Below the pieces are notes generated by a model, which searched no databases, was not told the DNA's origin, and saw only the letters and a program-made list of their open reading frames with translations. Positions 47,519 to 56,974 of a stretch of 64,000 nucleotides of DNA are shown one piece after another (position 1 is the first letter of the stretch; each line of letters starts with the position of its first letter). Both the position numbers and the translations under genes were made by a program. The DNA is taken from contig NZ_CP051185.1 in assembly GCF_012516315.1 (NCBI RefSeq), positions 579,459-643,458 of the forward strand. The letters run 5' to 3'. The stretch is from Limnospira fusiformis SAG 85.79. GTDB taxonomy: Bacteria; Cyanobacteriota; Cyanobacteriia; Cyanobacteriales; Microcoleaceae.

Positions 47519-48940
47519 TTAATGTGTAATTTTGGGTGATTCTGGATGTTCAGAATAGGCGGGATTAGTGATTTCTTCTAGCCAGATATTCGGGAGTTGG
47601 GTCGGCTGAGTTGGTAACTGCATTAAACCCACTTCAGTTAACCTAATTACTGTGGCTAAGGAGTTCACCACAGCCGGATCAAATCTAGTGCCGCTGTATT
47701 TTTCACATTCATTTAGGGCATCTTTTAAGGTCAAAGCTGGGCGGTTTCCTCTGGGCTGAGTTAGTTCTTGAAAATAGCTAACTAGCCCTAATATTCTGGC
47801 TTTTATGTTGATTTGTTTTCCTTTTTGACCATCAGGAACTCCGCTACCATCCCAATTTTCTAAGTGGTGGTTAACCACTTGTTGCACTACTGTTAATTCT
47901 GGCATAGCTTCCAATAGTCTACCACCAATAGATGCGCGATCGCGCCAAAATTTTTGGGTGGCTTCATCCATTTCCGAGGGAGTTTTTAAAAACACTTCTG
48001 GGGGTGCAGATACCAGACCAATACGATGCAATAAACCTGCTAATTTCAGCCGTCGCAGCTTAACGGTTGGTAGGTCTAAAATCTGACCTATGGTTTCGCA
48101 TAAGGCGGCGACTTGTAGGGAAGCACAAGGGTTAAAGGAGTCGCGTTCATCTACTTGTTGCGCCATGCGTAATAGGGCTTGCAGTTTGTTGGCGCTTAAA
48201 TTCCGGCTAACTCGTTTGGCTTGTCCTTCCAATTGCCAGAGTTGTCTATTTTGGCGATTAACGGAGATTAATTCTTGTTGTGATGATTGTAAATATGTAA
48301 CAATCCGAGAAACTACGGTGCTGAGGTCGGGAAATGTGGGGTTAGGGGTAGCAGTAATATTTTGATAAGATTCCCAGAGGCGATCGCCTAATTCCGGGTT
48401 ATAGTTACGGAAGCGATTAATTAATATTTCGGTAGTTTGGTCTACTAGGGCTTTATCAAAAGTCCAGAGTCCATAAAATTTGCGTTCCGTGTCAATGGTA
48501 GGTTTCGCATTAGCCAAATATTCAGATTCTGATAATTCATGACAAAGAACCATCGCCCTATATCCAGGTGCTATAATTAACAGGTTCCACTCCTCTACTA
48601 GGCTATCATCTGGTTCCAGATTAATCAAGGAAACATTATCTAATTGACCTGTGGGATGTTCCGCAAAACCGCTATCAGGTACCGCGCTAATGACAACATG
48701 GCGGGAAAGTTGGGCGATTTGCAAATAGCGATCGGCTTCCTGGAGATACCATTTTCCTTGTTGAAAAGTCACTAAAACCAGGGGTTTTTCTCCGGTAGCT
48801 TCACCTGTTTGTAGAAGATGGTCTTCTAAAGCGTGACAGAGTGCGACCAGAGTATTTTTAAAGTAAACGCCAAAACTAGAGGGGAGTTTACCATCAGGTA
48901 AAGAGGCTTTAAGTAAGTTTAGTGTCGATTCAGGATTCAT
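47519..48940 (-). CDS. DICT-domain protein with degenerate HD domain
   Basis: 473 residues. Residues about 15-200 resemble the DICT sensory domain (LVALCHALEDHLL..., WNLLIIAPGYRAMVLCHE). Residues about 255-430 resemble an HD-GYP/HD-5 phosphohydrolase with HHLENWDGSGVPDG and later helices. The HD dyad itself reads LLHRIGLV, Arg replacing the metal-binding Asp, so catalysis is doubtful. Probably a signalling protein sensing light or nucleotide through DICT. First gene of a two-gene unit with the pentapeptide-repeat protein. Confidence 0.8.
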   Translation of the reverse strand: MNPESTLNLLKASLPDGKLPSSFGVYFKNTLVALCHALEDHLLQTGEATGEKPLVLVTFQQGKWYLQEADRYLQIAQLSRHVVISAVPDSGFAEHPTGQLDNVSLINLEPDDSLVEEWNLLIIAPGYRAMVLCHELSESEYLANAKPTIDTERKFYGLWTFDKALVDQTTEILINRFRNYNPELGDRLWESYQNITATPNPTFPDLSTVVSRIVTYLQSSQQELISVNRQNRQLWQLEGQAKRVSRNLSANKLQALLRMAQQVDERDSFNPCASLQVAALCETIGQILDLPTVKLRRLKLAGLLHRIGLVSAPPEVFLKTPSEMDEATQKFWRDRASIGGRLLEAMPELTVVQQVVNHHLENWDGSGVPDGQKGKQINIKARILGLVSYFQELTQPRGNRPALTLKDALNECEKYSGTRFDPAVVNSLATVIRLTEVGLMQLPTQPTQLPNIWLEEITNPAYSEHPESPKITH

Positions 48941-49044
48941 ATTATTTATAGGATTTTTAACAGGGGACAGACCAAGGGAAGCGGGAAATTAATTAATAAT
49001 GATTAATTATGAGCTATTTACTGCCCCCTGTCTAGTATCTAGGG

Positions 49045-51780
49045 TTAATTTTGGGCAATTTGGTTGGGTGGGTCAATGCGGTTAGCGATCGCCGCCACGA
49101 TAATCATAGGTAAACCTACCAGGAAACAGGTTAACCATTGTTGCAGGTCTAGGGGCGCAGTGCTGAACAAAGTATTCATGAAGCCTACCTGACTAAAGAT
49201 GACCTGTAGAACCATGGTAACAGCAATACCAATCCAAATTACTGGCGCTTGGGCGATTTCGGTATCTTTCCCCAGTAGTTTGGAGGAGAGAGTTTCGCCA
49301 ATTTGACTGAGACTAATAAGATAGAATACCCGCCCAAATACCAGGGCTTGAATTGCCATGGTCCGGGCGATCGCTTCTTCTTCGGTAGTCATCCTCACCC
49401 ATTCAAACATTCCAAAAATCAGCACCCAGTTAAAGACAGAAATCAACAGAATTCGCAGGAGTAGTGGCTTATTTAACAGAGGTCGATTAGGGGAGAGGGG
49501 GGGTTGTTCCATCACTTGTTTAGACTTAGGTTCAAAAGCCAGGGGAACCGTCATAGCGATGGAGTTAATCATATTTAACCACAAGACTTGTAGGGAGAGA
49601 ATAGGTAACAATCGGTCGAGGAGGACACTAATAACAATAGTCATGGACTCCCCGCCATTGACAGGTAAGATAAAGGCGATCGCCTTAATCAAATTACGGT
49701 AAACCGTGCGCCCTTCTTCCACCGCCGCCTCAATAGAAGCGAAATTATCATCCGTCAAAACCATATCGGAGGCTTCTTTAGCCACCTCGGTTCCCGTTTG
49801 TCCCATAGCCACACCAATATCAGCCTGTTTAAGCGCCGGCGCATCATTGACCCCATCCCCCGTCATGGCGACAATATCTCCCCGAGACTGTAACGCTTCC
49901 ACCAGGCGAAATTTTTGTTCGGGGGCGACCCGCGCAAATACCACGCCATCTTCAGCCGCGTTAATAAACTCTTGCTGATCCATCTGGCTAAGGTCTTCTC
50001 CGGTGAAAGCAATAACTCTCCCCGACCGTTTCAGGCGCATTTGGGAGGCGATCGCACTAGCGGTGATGATATGGTCTCCCGTAATCATTTTGACCCGAAT
50101 ACCAGCATTTTTACAGGCCGCTACAGCCCTAATTGCTTCTTCGCGTGGGGGGTCAATCATTCCCTGTAAGCCGAGAAACTCTAACCCTTGTGCAATATCC
50201 TCATGGTCTAGGGTAGTTTGCTGGGTGATTTTTCTGGCGATCGCTAATACCCGTAACCCAGAAGCTGCCATAGTTTCAGCCTGTTTATGAATTTCCGCAG
50301 CATCTACCGGAATGATTCTGCCGTCAGAGTCTAACATTTCATCGCAGCGGGAAACAATAGCTTCCACCGAACCCTTAACATAAATTACCAATGTTTGGCG
50401 ATCGCTAGATTCATGCAAAGTCGCCATATATTGATATTCTGACTCAAAGGGAATCACATCTTGGCGAGGCATTTCTGCTTCCAATGCAGCCAGGGTAAAT
50501 CCCACTTTGCGCGCGCTAACAATTAAAGCCCCTTCCGTCGGGTCTCCTACAACTTTCCAGGTATTTTCTTCCTGAATTAAATGGGAGTCATTACACAACA
50601 TCCCCCCTCGCAAACATTCTTCAAGGACAGGGTGATATGCTAAGTTAATCTCTTCATCTGCTAAGGATATATTCCCCTCTGGTGTATAACCACTACCCGA
50701 AACCTGGTAATTTTCACCCCCAGCATAAATCTGCTGGACCGTCATTTGATTTTCCGTTAAAGTTCCCGTTTTATCAGAACAAATAACCGTCGCACTTCCC
50801 AGAGTTTCCACAGCCGGGAGTTTCCGAATAATAGCATGGCGGTTAGCCATCCGAGAAACCCCAATAGCTAGGGCGACTGTTACCACTGCTGGTAAACCTT
50901 CCGGAATTGCACTAACTGCTAGGGCGATCGTCGCTTCAAACACATCGTTTAAACTCTGCCCATATCCTAACCCTACCGCCAACGTCAACGCTGCCACTCC
51001 CAGGATAATATAAAGCAGTTGGCGGCTGAATTTATCAAATTTCCGAGTTAGGGGAGTAATCAGATTATTTTGTTTTTCCATTAACTGGGAAATCCGCCCC
51101 GTTTCCGTATTTTTCCCAGTAGCGATAACTATGCCTCGCCCTTGTCCTGCTGTCACAAAACTGCCAGCATAACCCATGCTTTTCCGGTCTCCCAGAGAGG
51201 CATTTGCCTCTACCGTATCTGGGTGTTTCTCCACCGCCGTCGATTCTCCCGTTAGGGCGGATTCATTAACCTGTAAATTCTTGGTTTCTACCAGGCGCAA
51301 ATCTGCCGGAACTTTATCGCCAGAAGCTATAAATACAATATCCCCAGGGACTATTTCCGATGAAGGAACCTTGTTTTTTTCACCATTTCTATATACCGTC
51401 GCTTCCGTTTCTATGGACGATGACAGGGCGGCGATCGCATTTTCCGCTTTAGTTTCTTGGATAAAGCTAACTATAGCATTAATCAGCACTACCGCCCAAA
51501 TCACCCAACCATTAGCACTTTGCCATCCTTCTAATAAAAACTTAATCCCCCCAGCAATAATGAGGATATAAAGTAGAGGTTGATTGAATTGTTCTAAAAA
51601 TCGGATAATCGGATGTTTACCGCCCTTACTTTCCAGGCGATTTAAGCCAAATTGTTCCTGTCTTTTCGCAACTTCTTCCGAGTTTAAACCTTGTTCTAGG
51701 TTAGCCCCAACTTCAGCAGCAGTGTCAGCGATCGCTAAACAATGCCAGAGTTTTGGGAGTAAAGATTTATCGTCATTCAT
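49045..51780 (-). CDS. Cation-transporting P-type ATPase (Ca2+-type, PacL-like)
   Basis: 911 residues from the ATG at 51780; a GTG 14 codons upstream (51822) is also in frame but adds no family sequence. N-terminal cation-ATPase domain ([18 protein letters not shown]), actuator [20 protein letters not shown] in M4, phosphorylation site [15 protein letters not shown] (Asp about 333), [20 protein letters not shown] hinge and a C-terminal helix bundle. The PEGL motif fits type II Ca2+ (PMCA/SERCA-like) pumps such as cyanobacterial PacL. It exports Ca2+ or a related cation at the plasma membrane. Ion choice is inferred. Confidence 0.92.
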   Translation of the reverse strand: MNDDKSLLPKLWHCLAIADTAAEVGANLEQGLNSEEVAKRQEQFGLNRLESKGGKHPIIRFLEQFNQPLLYILIIAGGIKFLLEGWQSANGWVIWAVVLINAIVSFIQETKAENAIAALSSSIETEATVYRNGEKNKVPSSEIVPGDIVFIASGDKVPADLRLVETKNLQVNESALTGESTAVEKHPDTVEANASLGDRKSMGYAGSFVTAGQGRGIVIATGKNTETGRISQLMEKQNNLITPLTRKFDKFSRQLLYIILGVAALTLAVGLGYGQSLNDVFEATIALAVSAIPEGLPAVVTVALAIGVSRMANRHAIIRKLPAVETLGSATVICSDKTGTLTENQMTVQQIYAGGENYQVSGSGYTPEGNISLADEEINLAYHPVLEECLRGGMLCNDSHLIQEENTWKVVGDPTEGALIVSARKVGFTLAALEAEMPRQDVIPFESEYQYMATLHESSDRQTLVIYVKGSVEAIVSRCDEMLDSDGRIIPVDAAEIHKQAETMAASGLRVLAIARKITQQTTLDHEDIAQGLEFLGLQGMIDPPREEAIRAVAACKNAGIRVKMITGDHIITASAIASQMRLKRSGRVIAFTGEDLSQMDQQEFINAAEDGVVFARVAPEQKFRLVEALQSRGDIVAMTGDGVNDAPALKQADIGVAMGQTGTEVAKEASDMVLTDDNFASIEAAVEEGRTVYRNLIKAIAFILPVNGGESMTIVISVLLDRLLPILSLQVLWLNMINSIAMTVPLAFEPKSKQVMEQPPLSPNRPLLNKPLLLRILLISVFNWVLIFGMFEWVRMTTEEEAIARTMAIQALVFGRVFYLISLSQIGETLSSKLLGKDTEIAQAPVIWIGIAVTMVLQVIFSQVGFMNTLFSTAPLDLQQWLTCFLVGLPMIIVAAIANRIDPPNQIAQN

Positions 51781-52164
51781 AATCTCAATTTGGTAATGTT
51801 CAAAGGGTGAACCATAGCCCACGAAAATATAGTTATAGGCGAGACAGTAGCCATGGTTAAGGTTATCGAAAGATTAAGATGTCCGCACAGAGAGGGTTAG
51901 TCATCCTACCAACTAGGATAAGTGCTTACATCCGCTCTCAACAGACTTAGTGATAACAATATGTATCATATCTAACAATCGTCTATTTTCCAAGTTTTTA
52001 CCTGGGGGATGTAGTTCAATGTCAATTATACTGATTGGGCGAGACTATAGGAATCGGTGATGATTGAGGAGAAAATCGGGGGGATTTTGTCTAAAAACTG
52101 CCAATATATGATATAATACCCCGTGCAAATATCGCTAATCCGATAGCAGGGAGATGGAATTTTA

Positions 52165-52995
52165 ATGGTGAATACTGAACCGATTGTTTCCCCCGAATGG
52201 TTACGCGAAAATCTAAATAATCCCCAGGTGAAAATTGTGGACTGTCGTTTTGCCTTGGCTGATCCAGCTTGGGGACAACAACAGTATCAAGAGAGTCACA
52301 TTTTAGGCGCTTTTCATCTGGATCTCAACCGGGATCTGTCTTCACCAGTGACTAAACATGGGGGCCGTCATCCCTTGCCCAATATCGATGAACTAGGGGA
52401 TAAATTGGGTAAAATGGGGATTGAATTTGGGGAAACTCATGTCGTAGCCTATGATGATGCCCGATTTGCCTTTGCTGGGCGGCTGTGGTGGCTGTTACGA
52501 TATATGGGTCACGATCGCATTAGTTTACTCGATGGTGGCTTTAAGAGTTGGCAGGCGGCGGGTTATCCCGTATCTGAAGAGTTGCCAGGTTCACCACCTG
52601 CTAAGTTTACCCCCAAATTGCGATCGGATTGGGTGGTAAGTTATGAACAGGTGAAAGCGCGCAAGGATCAGCCTGGGGTGATTTTAGTTGATTCTCGTGA
52701 CCATGACCGCTATTTAGGCAAACATGAACCCATAGACCCCATAGCCGGACATATTCCCGGCGCGGTGAATTTACCCTGGCAACAAGTCACCGATGATCAA
52801 GGTTTTGTGAAGTCTACACAACAGCAGCGGTGGACTGAGTATCAGGAAGCTGAGGAAATTATCGTTTACTGTGGGTCAGGAGTCACAGCCTGCGCCAATT
52901 TGTTATCCCTGGAATTGGCAGGCTTATCCCAGGGAAAATTGTATGCCGGAAGTTGGAGTGATTGGTGTTCCTATCAACTAGACCCCGAAGGCTGA
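52165..52995 (+). CDS. sseA: Thiosulfate/3-mercaptopyruvate sulfurtransferase (two rhodanese domains)
   Basis: 276 residues. Two rhodanese modules: an inactive N-terminal one (IVDCRFAL...GAFHLDLNRDLS) and a C-terminal catalytic one with Cys in IVYCGSGVTACAN. The CGSGVTA loop favours 3-mercaptopyruvate/thiosulfate sulfurtransferases. It moves sulfane sulfur to cyanide or thiols. Converges with the pentapeptide gene three bases downstream. The ATG follows AGGGAGATGG. Confidence 0.9.
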   Translation: MVNTEPIVSPEWLRENLNNPQVKIVDCRFALADPAWGQQQYQESHILGAFHLDLNRDLSSPVTKHGGRHPLPNIDELGDKLGKMGIEFGETHVVAYDDARFAFAGRLWWLLRYMGHDRISLLDGGFKSWQAAGYPVSEELPGSPPAKFTPKLRSDWVVSYEQVKARKDQPGVILVDSRDHDRYLGKHEPIDPIAGHIPGAVNLPWQQVTDDQGFVKSTQQQRWTEYQEAEEIIVYCGSGVTACANLLSLELAGLSQGKLYAGSWSDWCSYQLDPEG

Positions 52996-52998
52996 AGC

Positions 52999-53532
52999 CT
53001 AACGACACCCCAGGGAGTAGCGGGTATCAACTCCAGTCCTAGAGTTGACACCTTCTGCCCTCAGACAGAGTTGGCGCAACTGTTCCCGATCAAAAATAGC
53101 ATCGGTAAAGTCTGCGCCAGTGATTTTGGTATCAGCAAAAGTAGACCCCAAAAACAGGGCTTCCGTAAAAATCGAATCGCTTAGGTCTGCCTGGGAAAAG
53201 TCTACCTGATCCACCATAGCATAGGTGAGGTCTGCTTTTCTCATCGTCACCCCCAGCATAATTGCCCGACTGAACACAGAACCTCGCAATTCGGATTCGT
53301 CAAAGTTAGCATATTCCAGATTGGAGTTGGCAAATTCGGCGGCGGGTAGTTTTTGACCCGAAAAATCGCGGTTTTGCAGCAAGCTGTGGTTAAAAAACAG
53401 GTGGGACGGGTTCTCAGCTAGGGCTAACCCCGGTCCCATAGTTAATATTAGTCCTACCCATAAGGCGATCGCTAATGATCCAATCATCCTCTTCAATGCC
53501 AAAAGTCCCATAAAAATATCTCGAATAACCAC
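52999..53532 (-). CDS. Exported pentapeptide-repeat protein (probably thylakoid lumen)
   Basis: 177 residues from a GTG at 53532 with TGGAG about nine bases upstream; ATGs at 53511 and 53487 are alternatives. A signal peptide (IALWVGLILTMGPGLALAE) cleaves after ALA near residue 39. Pentapeptides follow (LEYANFDESELRGSVFSR, ADLTYAMVDQVDFSQADLSD). The C-terminus has two Cys (QLCLRAEGVN..., YSLGCR), a pair also seen in lumenal pentapeptide proteins. Probably exported to the thylakoid lumen or periplasm. Function unknown. Confidence 0.8.
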   Translation of the reverse strand: MVIRDIFMGLLALKRMIGSLAIALWVGLILTMGPGLALAENPSHLFFNHSLLQNRDFSGQKLPAAEFANSNLEYANFDESELRGSVFSRAIMLGVTMRKADLTYAMVDQVDFSQADLSDSIFTEALFLGSTFADTKITGADFTDAIFDREQLRQLCLRAEGVNSRTGVDTRYSLGCR

Positions 53533-53623
53533 AATCTATCTCCAGGATAGCGAACTAAAGCAGCCTTTTCACTACAATGGGAAACCAAAGACGAGGTTAA
53601 ACTGTATTGATGATTATTTTTTC

Positions 53624-53956
53624 TTGACTTGGCTGTTAGCAGCTATTGCGCTGTCCATTACCGCTTATTTAGTGCCGGGTTTGGATCTGGAGAGTTGGCA
53701 AGCTGCTGCTGTAGGGGCGATCGTTATGGGGTTGGTAAATGCCATTATTAAACCAATTTTAACCATCCTCACCCTACCCTTAACCCTCTTAACCCTAGGT
53801 TTGTTCCTTTTTGTCGTTAACGCCATTTCCCTATACCTAGTCGCAAAATTTACCCCCGGTTTTACCATTAATGGATTTTGGCCAGCTCTATGGGGTTCTA
53901 TCGTCCTCTCCTTAGTTTCCTGGGGTATGAGTCAAATCGCCAACCAAGCTGAGTAG
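53624..53956 (+). CDS. Small membrane protein, 'phage holin family 4'-like
   Basis: 110 residues if begun at the TTG 53624. Three to four membrane helices include PILTILTLPLTLLTLGLFLF and LWGSIVLSLVSWGMSQI, the hallmark of this bacterial membrane protein family, which is not truly of phage origin. The family normally begins with an ATG and a few residues before LTWL. Here an ATG at 53610 would fit (MIIFFLTWLLAA) if the T run at 53617-53622 had seven Ts instead of six. Either the TTG is used, or there is slippage or a sequence error. Role unknown. Confidence 0.75.
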   Translation: MTWLLAAIALSITAYLVPGLDLESWQAAAVGAIVMGLVNAIIKPILTILTLPLTLLTLGLFLFVVNAISLYLVAKFTPGFTINGFWPALWGSIVLSLVSWGMSQIANQAE

Positions 53957-53992
53957 ATATGTAGATTGTTGAGATTTTCCCGACTCTAGGTT

Positions 53993-54036
53993 AAGGCGGT
54001 GGGTTATTCCTGGCAATATCAACCCCCCGCCTTTTT
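53993..54036 (+). terminator. Rho-independent terminator
   Basis: AAGGCGGTGGGTT, 15-base loop, AACCCCCCGCCTT continuing into TTT: a 12-pair stem with one mismatch and a T tract, 37 bases after the holin-like gene. Confidence 0.75.
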
Positions 54037-54208
54037 CATCCCCAACCCCCATTACAGCCTGTTCAGAAATAATCTGATCACCTCTCAAAGTCCCTCTCCC
54101 TCTTTGGGATCCAGATTTAGGGTGAGGGCAATGTATTAAGCGACTGGTGAACAAGCTGTATAAACTCTTGACTTAGATTGAACATCAAAAAGTCATCATT
54201 CTTAACTA

Positions 54209-54715
54209 TTAACAGAGATTTTCAATCTTCAGATCCGTCATCTCTAAATGTTTGTAGGACATCCACCCTATTTTCTGTTCATAAAACCAATGTTGTTTGT
54301 CTGCGGTGCATAAAGGGCGACCACACCACCATATCCCCAGATTTTTATTAACATAAGTCGCATCGAATATCTCAACAAAGGCTCCTAATGGTAGCTTTTC
54401 GATAATGTTGTTACTATCGTTAGGGTTAGGGGATCTTCTCAAATTTAACCCATCAGTTTTCACCTTAGCAACAGATTCAAATACATCAACATGAACCCTG
54501 GGAACATACCAGCAAATAGAACGATTTTGTTCTCCTGAACCAAAATAGGAATCTAGAAACATCTGATAATGTCCGTCTACCACATAACGACGATTATTCC
54601 AAGACGCGATAAAACTAGCACCAGCCGGAACTTCGATTTTTTGATGACTAGGTAGTTGATTAGCATCGAGAGAGTCGGCTTTAAAAATGGTGCGGGTATG
54701 CACAAAAACTTTCAT
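54209..54715 (-). CDS. SH3-like domain protein, paralogue 2
   Basis: 168 residues, closely similar to the protein at 54837-55382. Residues 1-80 are a novel-looking beta-rich part (MKVFVHTRTIFKADSLDANQ, EVPAGASFIASW). Residues about 88-165 form a bacterial SH3 (SH3b) fold: VKTDGLNLRRSPNPNDSNNI then EKLPLGAFVEIFDATY and GWMSYKHLEM. There is no signal peptide, which is unusual for SH3b proteins. It starts with ATGAGGTAACTAATC before ATG, giving a GAGGT ribosome binding site. Its upstream leader is the same as that of its paralogue and contains a metH-tail fragment. Function unknown. Confidence 0.7.
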   Translation of the reverse strand: MKVFVHTRTIFKADSLDANQLPSHQKIEVPAGASFIASWNNRRYVVDGHYQMFLDSYFGSGEQNRSICWYVPRVHVDVFESVAKVKTDGLNLRRSPNPNDSNNIIEKLPLGAFVEIFDATYVNKNLGIWWCGRPLCTADKQHWFYEQKIGWMSYKHLEMTDLKIENLC

Positions 54716-54757
54716 GATTAGTTACCTCATTAATAGAGATAGTTGAGTAGAGAGATA

Positions 54758-54809
54758 TTAGGCGCTAAAATACTTAGCCGCCGGGTGGTAAGTGATAATA
54801 GCAGTAGTC
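54758..54809 (-). pseudogene. Fragment of the metH 3' end (short copy)
   Basis: Minus-strand translation gives [16 protein letters not shown] and a stop, identical to the last 16 residues of MetH encoded at 56975. It directly precedes the leader of paralogue 2 and follows paralogue 1, so it marks the boundary of a tandem duplication. Confidence 0.85.
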
Positions 54810-54836
54810 AGATTAGACATCAAAAATTACTGATTT

Positions 54837-55382
54837 TTAACGAGGAACTATCCTTTGGTCTCTATTATCATAATCATACTTTAGCTCCGTCATGTCTAAA
54901 TGTTTTGAGGACATCCAGCCTACTTTGGGATCAGAATATGCGTTAGAAAACCAATGTTGTTGGTCTGCGGTACATAAAGGGCGACCAGACCACCATATCC
55001 CTAGATTTTGATTAACATAAGTCGCATCAAATATTTCAACAAAGGCTCCTAATGGTAGCTTTTCAATAATGTTATTACTATCATTAGGGTTAGGGGATCT
55101 TCTCAAATTTAAACCCTCAGTTTTCACCCTAGCAAGACATTCAAATATATCAACATGAACCTTCGGAACATACCAACTACAACTGCGATTTTGTTCTCCT
55201 GAACCCAAATTAGAAGCGAGGATAACATGATGATGATCTTCGTGCCAAGGAAGACGGTGAATCTCAAACCGACCGATAAAACTAGCGCCCGCCGGAACTT
55301 CGATTTTTTTATGAGTAGGTAGTTGATTAGCCGGGAGAGGTTCGGCTTTAAAAATGGTGCGGGTATGCACAAAAACTTTCAT
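54837..55382 (-). CDS. SH3-like domain protein, paralogue 1
   Basis: 181 residues. Same plan as paralogue 2: N-terminal part MKVFVHTRTIFKAEPLPANQ, middle region differing most (residues 38-60, IGRFEIHRLPWHEDHHHV), then the SH3-like part (VKTEGLNLRRSPNPNDSNNI, KLPLGAFVEIFDATYVNQN, GWMSSKHLDMTEL). The start has the same GAGGT site. Divergence is concentrated in the middle while the SH3 part is nearly identical, suggesting that the middle determines specificity. No export signal. Both genes start about 42 bases after a metH-tail relic. Confidence 0.7.
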   Translation of the reverse strand: MKVFVHTRTIFKAEPLPANQLPTHKKIEVPAGASFIGRFEIHRLPWHEDHHHVILASNLGSGEQNRSCSWYVPKVHVDIFECLARVKTEGLNLRRSPNPNDSNNIIEKLPLGAFVEIFDATYVNQNLGIWWSGRPLCTADQQHWFSNAYSDPKVGWMSSKHLDMTELKYDYDNRDQRIVPR

Positions 55383-55424
55383 GATTAGTTACCTCATTAA
55401 TAGAGATAGTTGAGTAGAGAGATA

Positions 55425-55551
55425 TTAGGCACTAAAATAGTTAGCTACTGGGTGGCAAGTGATAATAGCAGTAGTAGACTGTTCCGGGTTCAAGCTGTTC
55501 ACTTTCATCTATATATCAACCAATTATCCATTTCAATCAATCTAACTCTCA
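55425..55551 (-). pseudogene. Fragment of the metH 3' end (long copy, frameshifted)
   Basis: Minus-strand reading gives YIDESEQL, a one-base shift, then [20 protein letters not shown] and a stop, against [20 protein letters not shown] in MetH. About 125 bases match the end of metH (56975-57100). It lies just upstream of paralogue 1. Confidence 0.85.
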
Positions 55552-55778
55552 GTCCGGTTAAACCTCAAAAAATATAGCGGATCAAGGTTGGTGTCACTCC
55601 AGAGAGTCTGAGATTGCCGATATGCCCTAATTGGATATTGATTTTTCCCTGCCCTGGGGTACTGGTCTGTTCAAACTTTACCAAAGATTTATATAAGAGC
55701 GATCGCTTTTTTACATAACCCCCCTTTTATTTATGAGTGGGATTCTGTTTACTTATCATATAACAACTCTAAATTTTG

Positions 55779-56130
55779 GTCAGCACCCCCGGCTGAAGCA
55801 CAGGGGCTTCGTGCCCCCCTTTCAGGTAGCTGACCAGCCTAAGCCTTAACTGGCTACGTTCAGAGCAAGAGTTAAAGTTCCTACCCTGGAATGCGTGCTA
55901 GTTCCAGGCCCTAGAACCGAATCGTTAAACATCTCTAAGGGGTTAAGGACGTGCGATTTGGATAGTACCGACTCTGAACATTGGCGTTCGCGCAGCGTGC
56001 GCGTTAGCGCAAGCGCAAACATTACCCCGCAAGGGAGTCGGAGCCAACCATAGCTCCATGGAGGGGCAACCATACCCCTCCACCCCGCAAGGGGGTGCTG
56101 GCGGCTAAAGCTGCTTGAGTCGGTTTTCCT
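55779..56130 (+). ncRNA. Highly structured RNA candidate (HEARO / IscB omegaRNA-like, no ORF)
   Basis: A gene-free region of dense hairpins: CCTGGAA...TTCCAGG, a GCGTTCGCGCAGCGTGCGCG palindromic patch (from 55984), GGAGC-CAACCATA-GCTCC (56040-56057), GGAGGGG-CAACCATA-CCCCTCC (56060-56081) and CACCCC-GCAAG-GGGGTG (56081-56097). CCGACTC at 55968-55974 can pair with GAGTCGG at 56035-56041 or at 56117-56123. It begins with GTCAGCACCCCCGGCTGAAG. Size, density of structure and the occurrence of HEARO RNAs in Arthrospira (recalled from the literature) suggest an orphan HEARO element; no IscB ORF follows. The strand and family are inferences, and a TnpB-element right end on the minus strand is the alternative. 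Confidence 0.45.
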
Positions 56131-56275
56131 CTCCGCGATAAATCACGGAGCTTCCAACCCTCCCAGGAGTTTTACGTGATAATTGTTGGAGCGACTCTAG
56201 GGGGAAGATTCAGAGTCGGGAGGGGATGTTGTTGCCATTATTTTGAGCATATATCCAAACCTAACCTAAAAGACT

Positions 56276-56935
56276 ATGAAAAATTTATGTAATCAAATCG
56301 CTCTATCTGCTAGTGTGACTATGGTTAGTGCGATCGCATTAGCCACCCCTAGTCATGCTGCTACCTTCCACGCCTGGGATGTTTTGGCGAATCGTGGAAC
56401 CCCCAATCATCGGTCTGTCTTCTATGACCTAGAGTTTTTTGATCACAATGGTAACTTACTGGGGACAGGAGAACTTATTCACGCCGGAAAACCCTTTGAG
56501 GGAATTATAGATATGTGTGTGACTCCTTGGTGCAGGATTCCGCCTTTGGATATCAAGAAGGAAGATAACTTTTTTCTAGTACAGAGTTTTTCCTCGCCCA
56601 TCCCCGGGTTAGGTGGGGCTCATTTTTTTCGACCCTTTGATGAGCAGTTACTAGCTGGTTTCCTTCCTTGTACCTCTGCCGGATGTATTGCCAACACCGG
56701 AGGAATTGGATTTACTTATAATTCCTGGGTTCTCAATGTCCGGACGGGGTTTAACTCACGAATGACTGCTAATGAGTGGAGTGTCAGTGGTTCTAGCATT
56801 CCACAGGTTCCAAATGGTTCGGGAACTTGGACCGCAACTCGTCGGGCTACCGTACCCGAACCCACATCAATTTTAGGATTCCTAGGATTAGGTGTACTCG
56901 GCACAGTTTCTTTACTAAAGCGCCATGGTTCTTAA
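56276..56935 (+). CDS. PEP-CTERM sorting-domain protein
   Basis: 219 residues. A signal peptide ends at SHAA (about residue 29). The C-terminus VPEPTSILGFLGLGVLG followed by a short hydrophobic stretch and a basic KRHGS tail is the PEP-CTERM signal, recognised by exosortase for surface or extracellular-matrix anchoring. The middle part has no domain I know; it has four Cys in pairs (MCVTPWCRI, PCTSAGC). It lies between a structured non-coding region and metH, and a hairpin (56944-56963) separates it from the convergent metH end. Confidence 0.85.
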   Translation: MKNLCNQIALSASVTMVSAIALATPSHAATFHAWDVLANRGTPNHRSVFYDLEFFDHNGNLLGTGELIHAGKPFEGIIDMCVTPWCRIPPLDIKKEDNFFLVQSFSSPIPGLGGAHFFRPFDEQLLAGFLPCTSAGCIANTGGIGFTYNSWVLNVRTGFNSRMTANEWSVSGSSIPQVPNGSGTWTATRRATVPEPTSILGFLGLGVLGTVSLLKRHGS

Positions 56936-56943
56936 AAATACTT

Positions 56944-56963
56944 GGGTGGGAAATTCCCCACCC
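56944..56963. terminator. Hairpin between the convergent PEP-CTERM and metH genes
   Basis: GGGTGGG-AAATTC-CCCACCC, a 7-bp perfect stem just past the PEP-CTERM stop and 12 bases from the metH stop. No long T tract, so it is a probable but not classical terminator. Confidence 0.5.
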
Positions 56964-56974
56964 GACTTAGATTG

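Noticed and set aside
55846..56073. 75-codon minus-strand reading frame
   Set aside because: It covers the structured-RNA region, has many low-complexity residues and matches no family I know.
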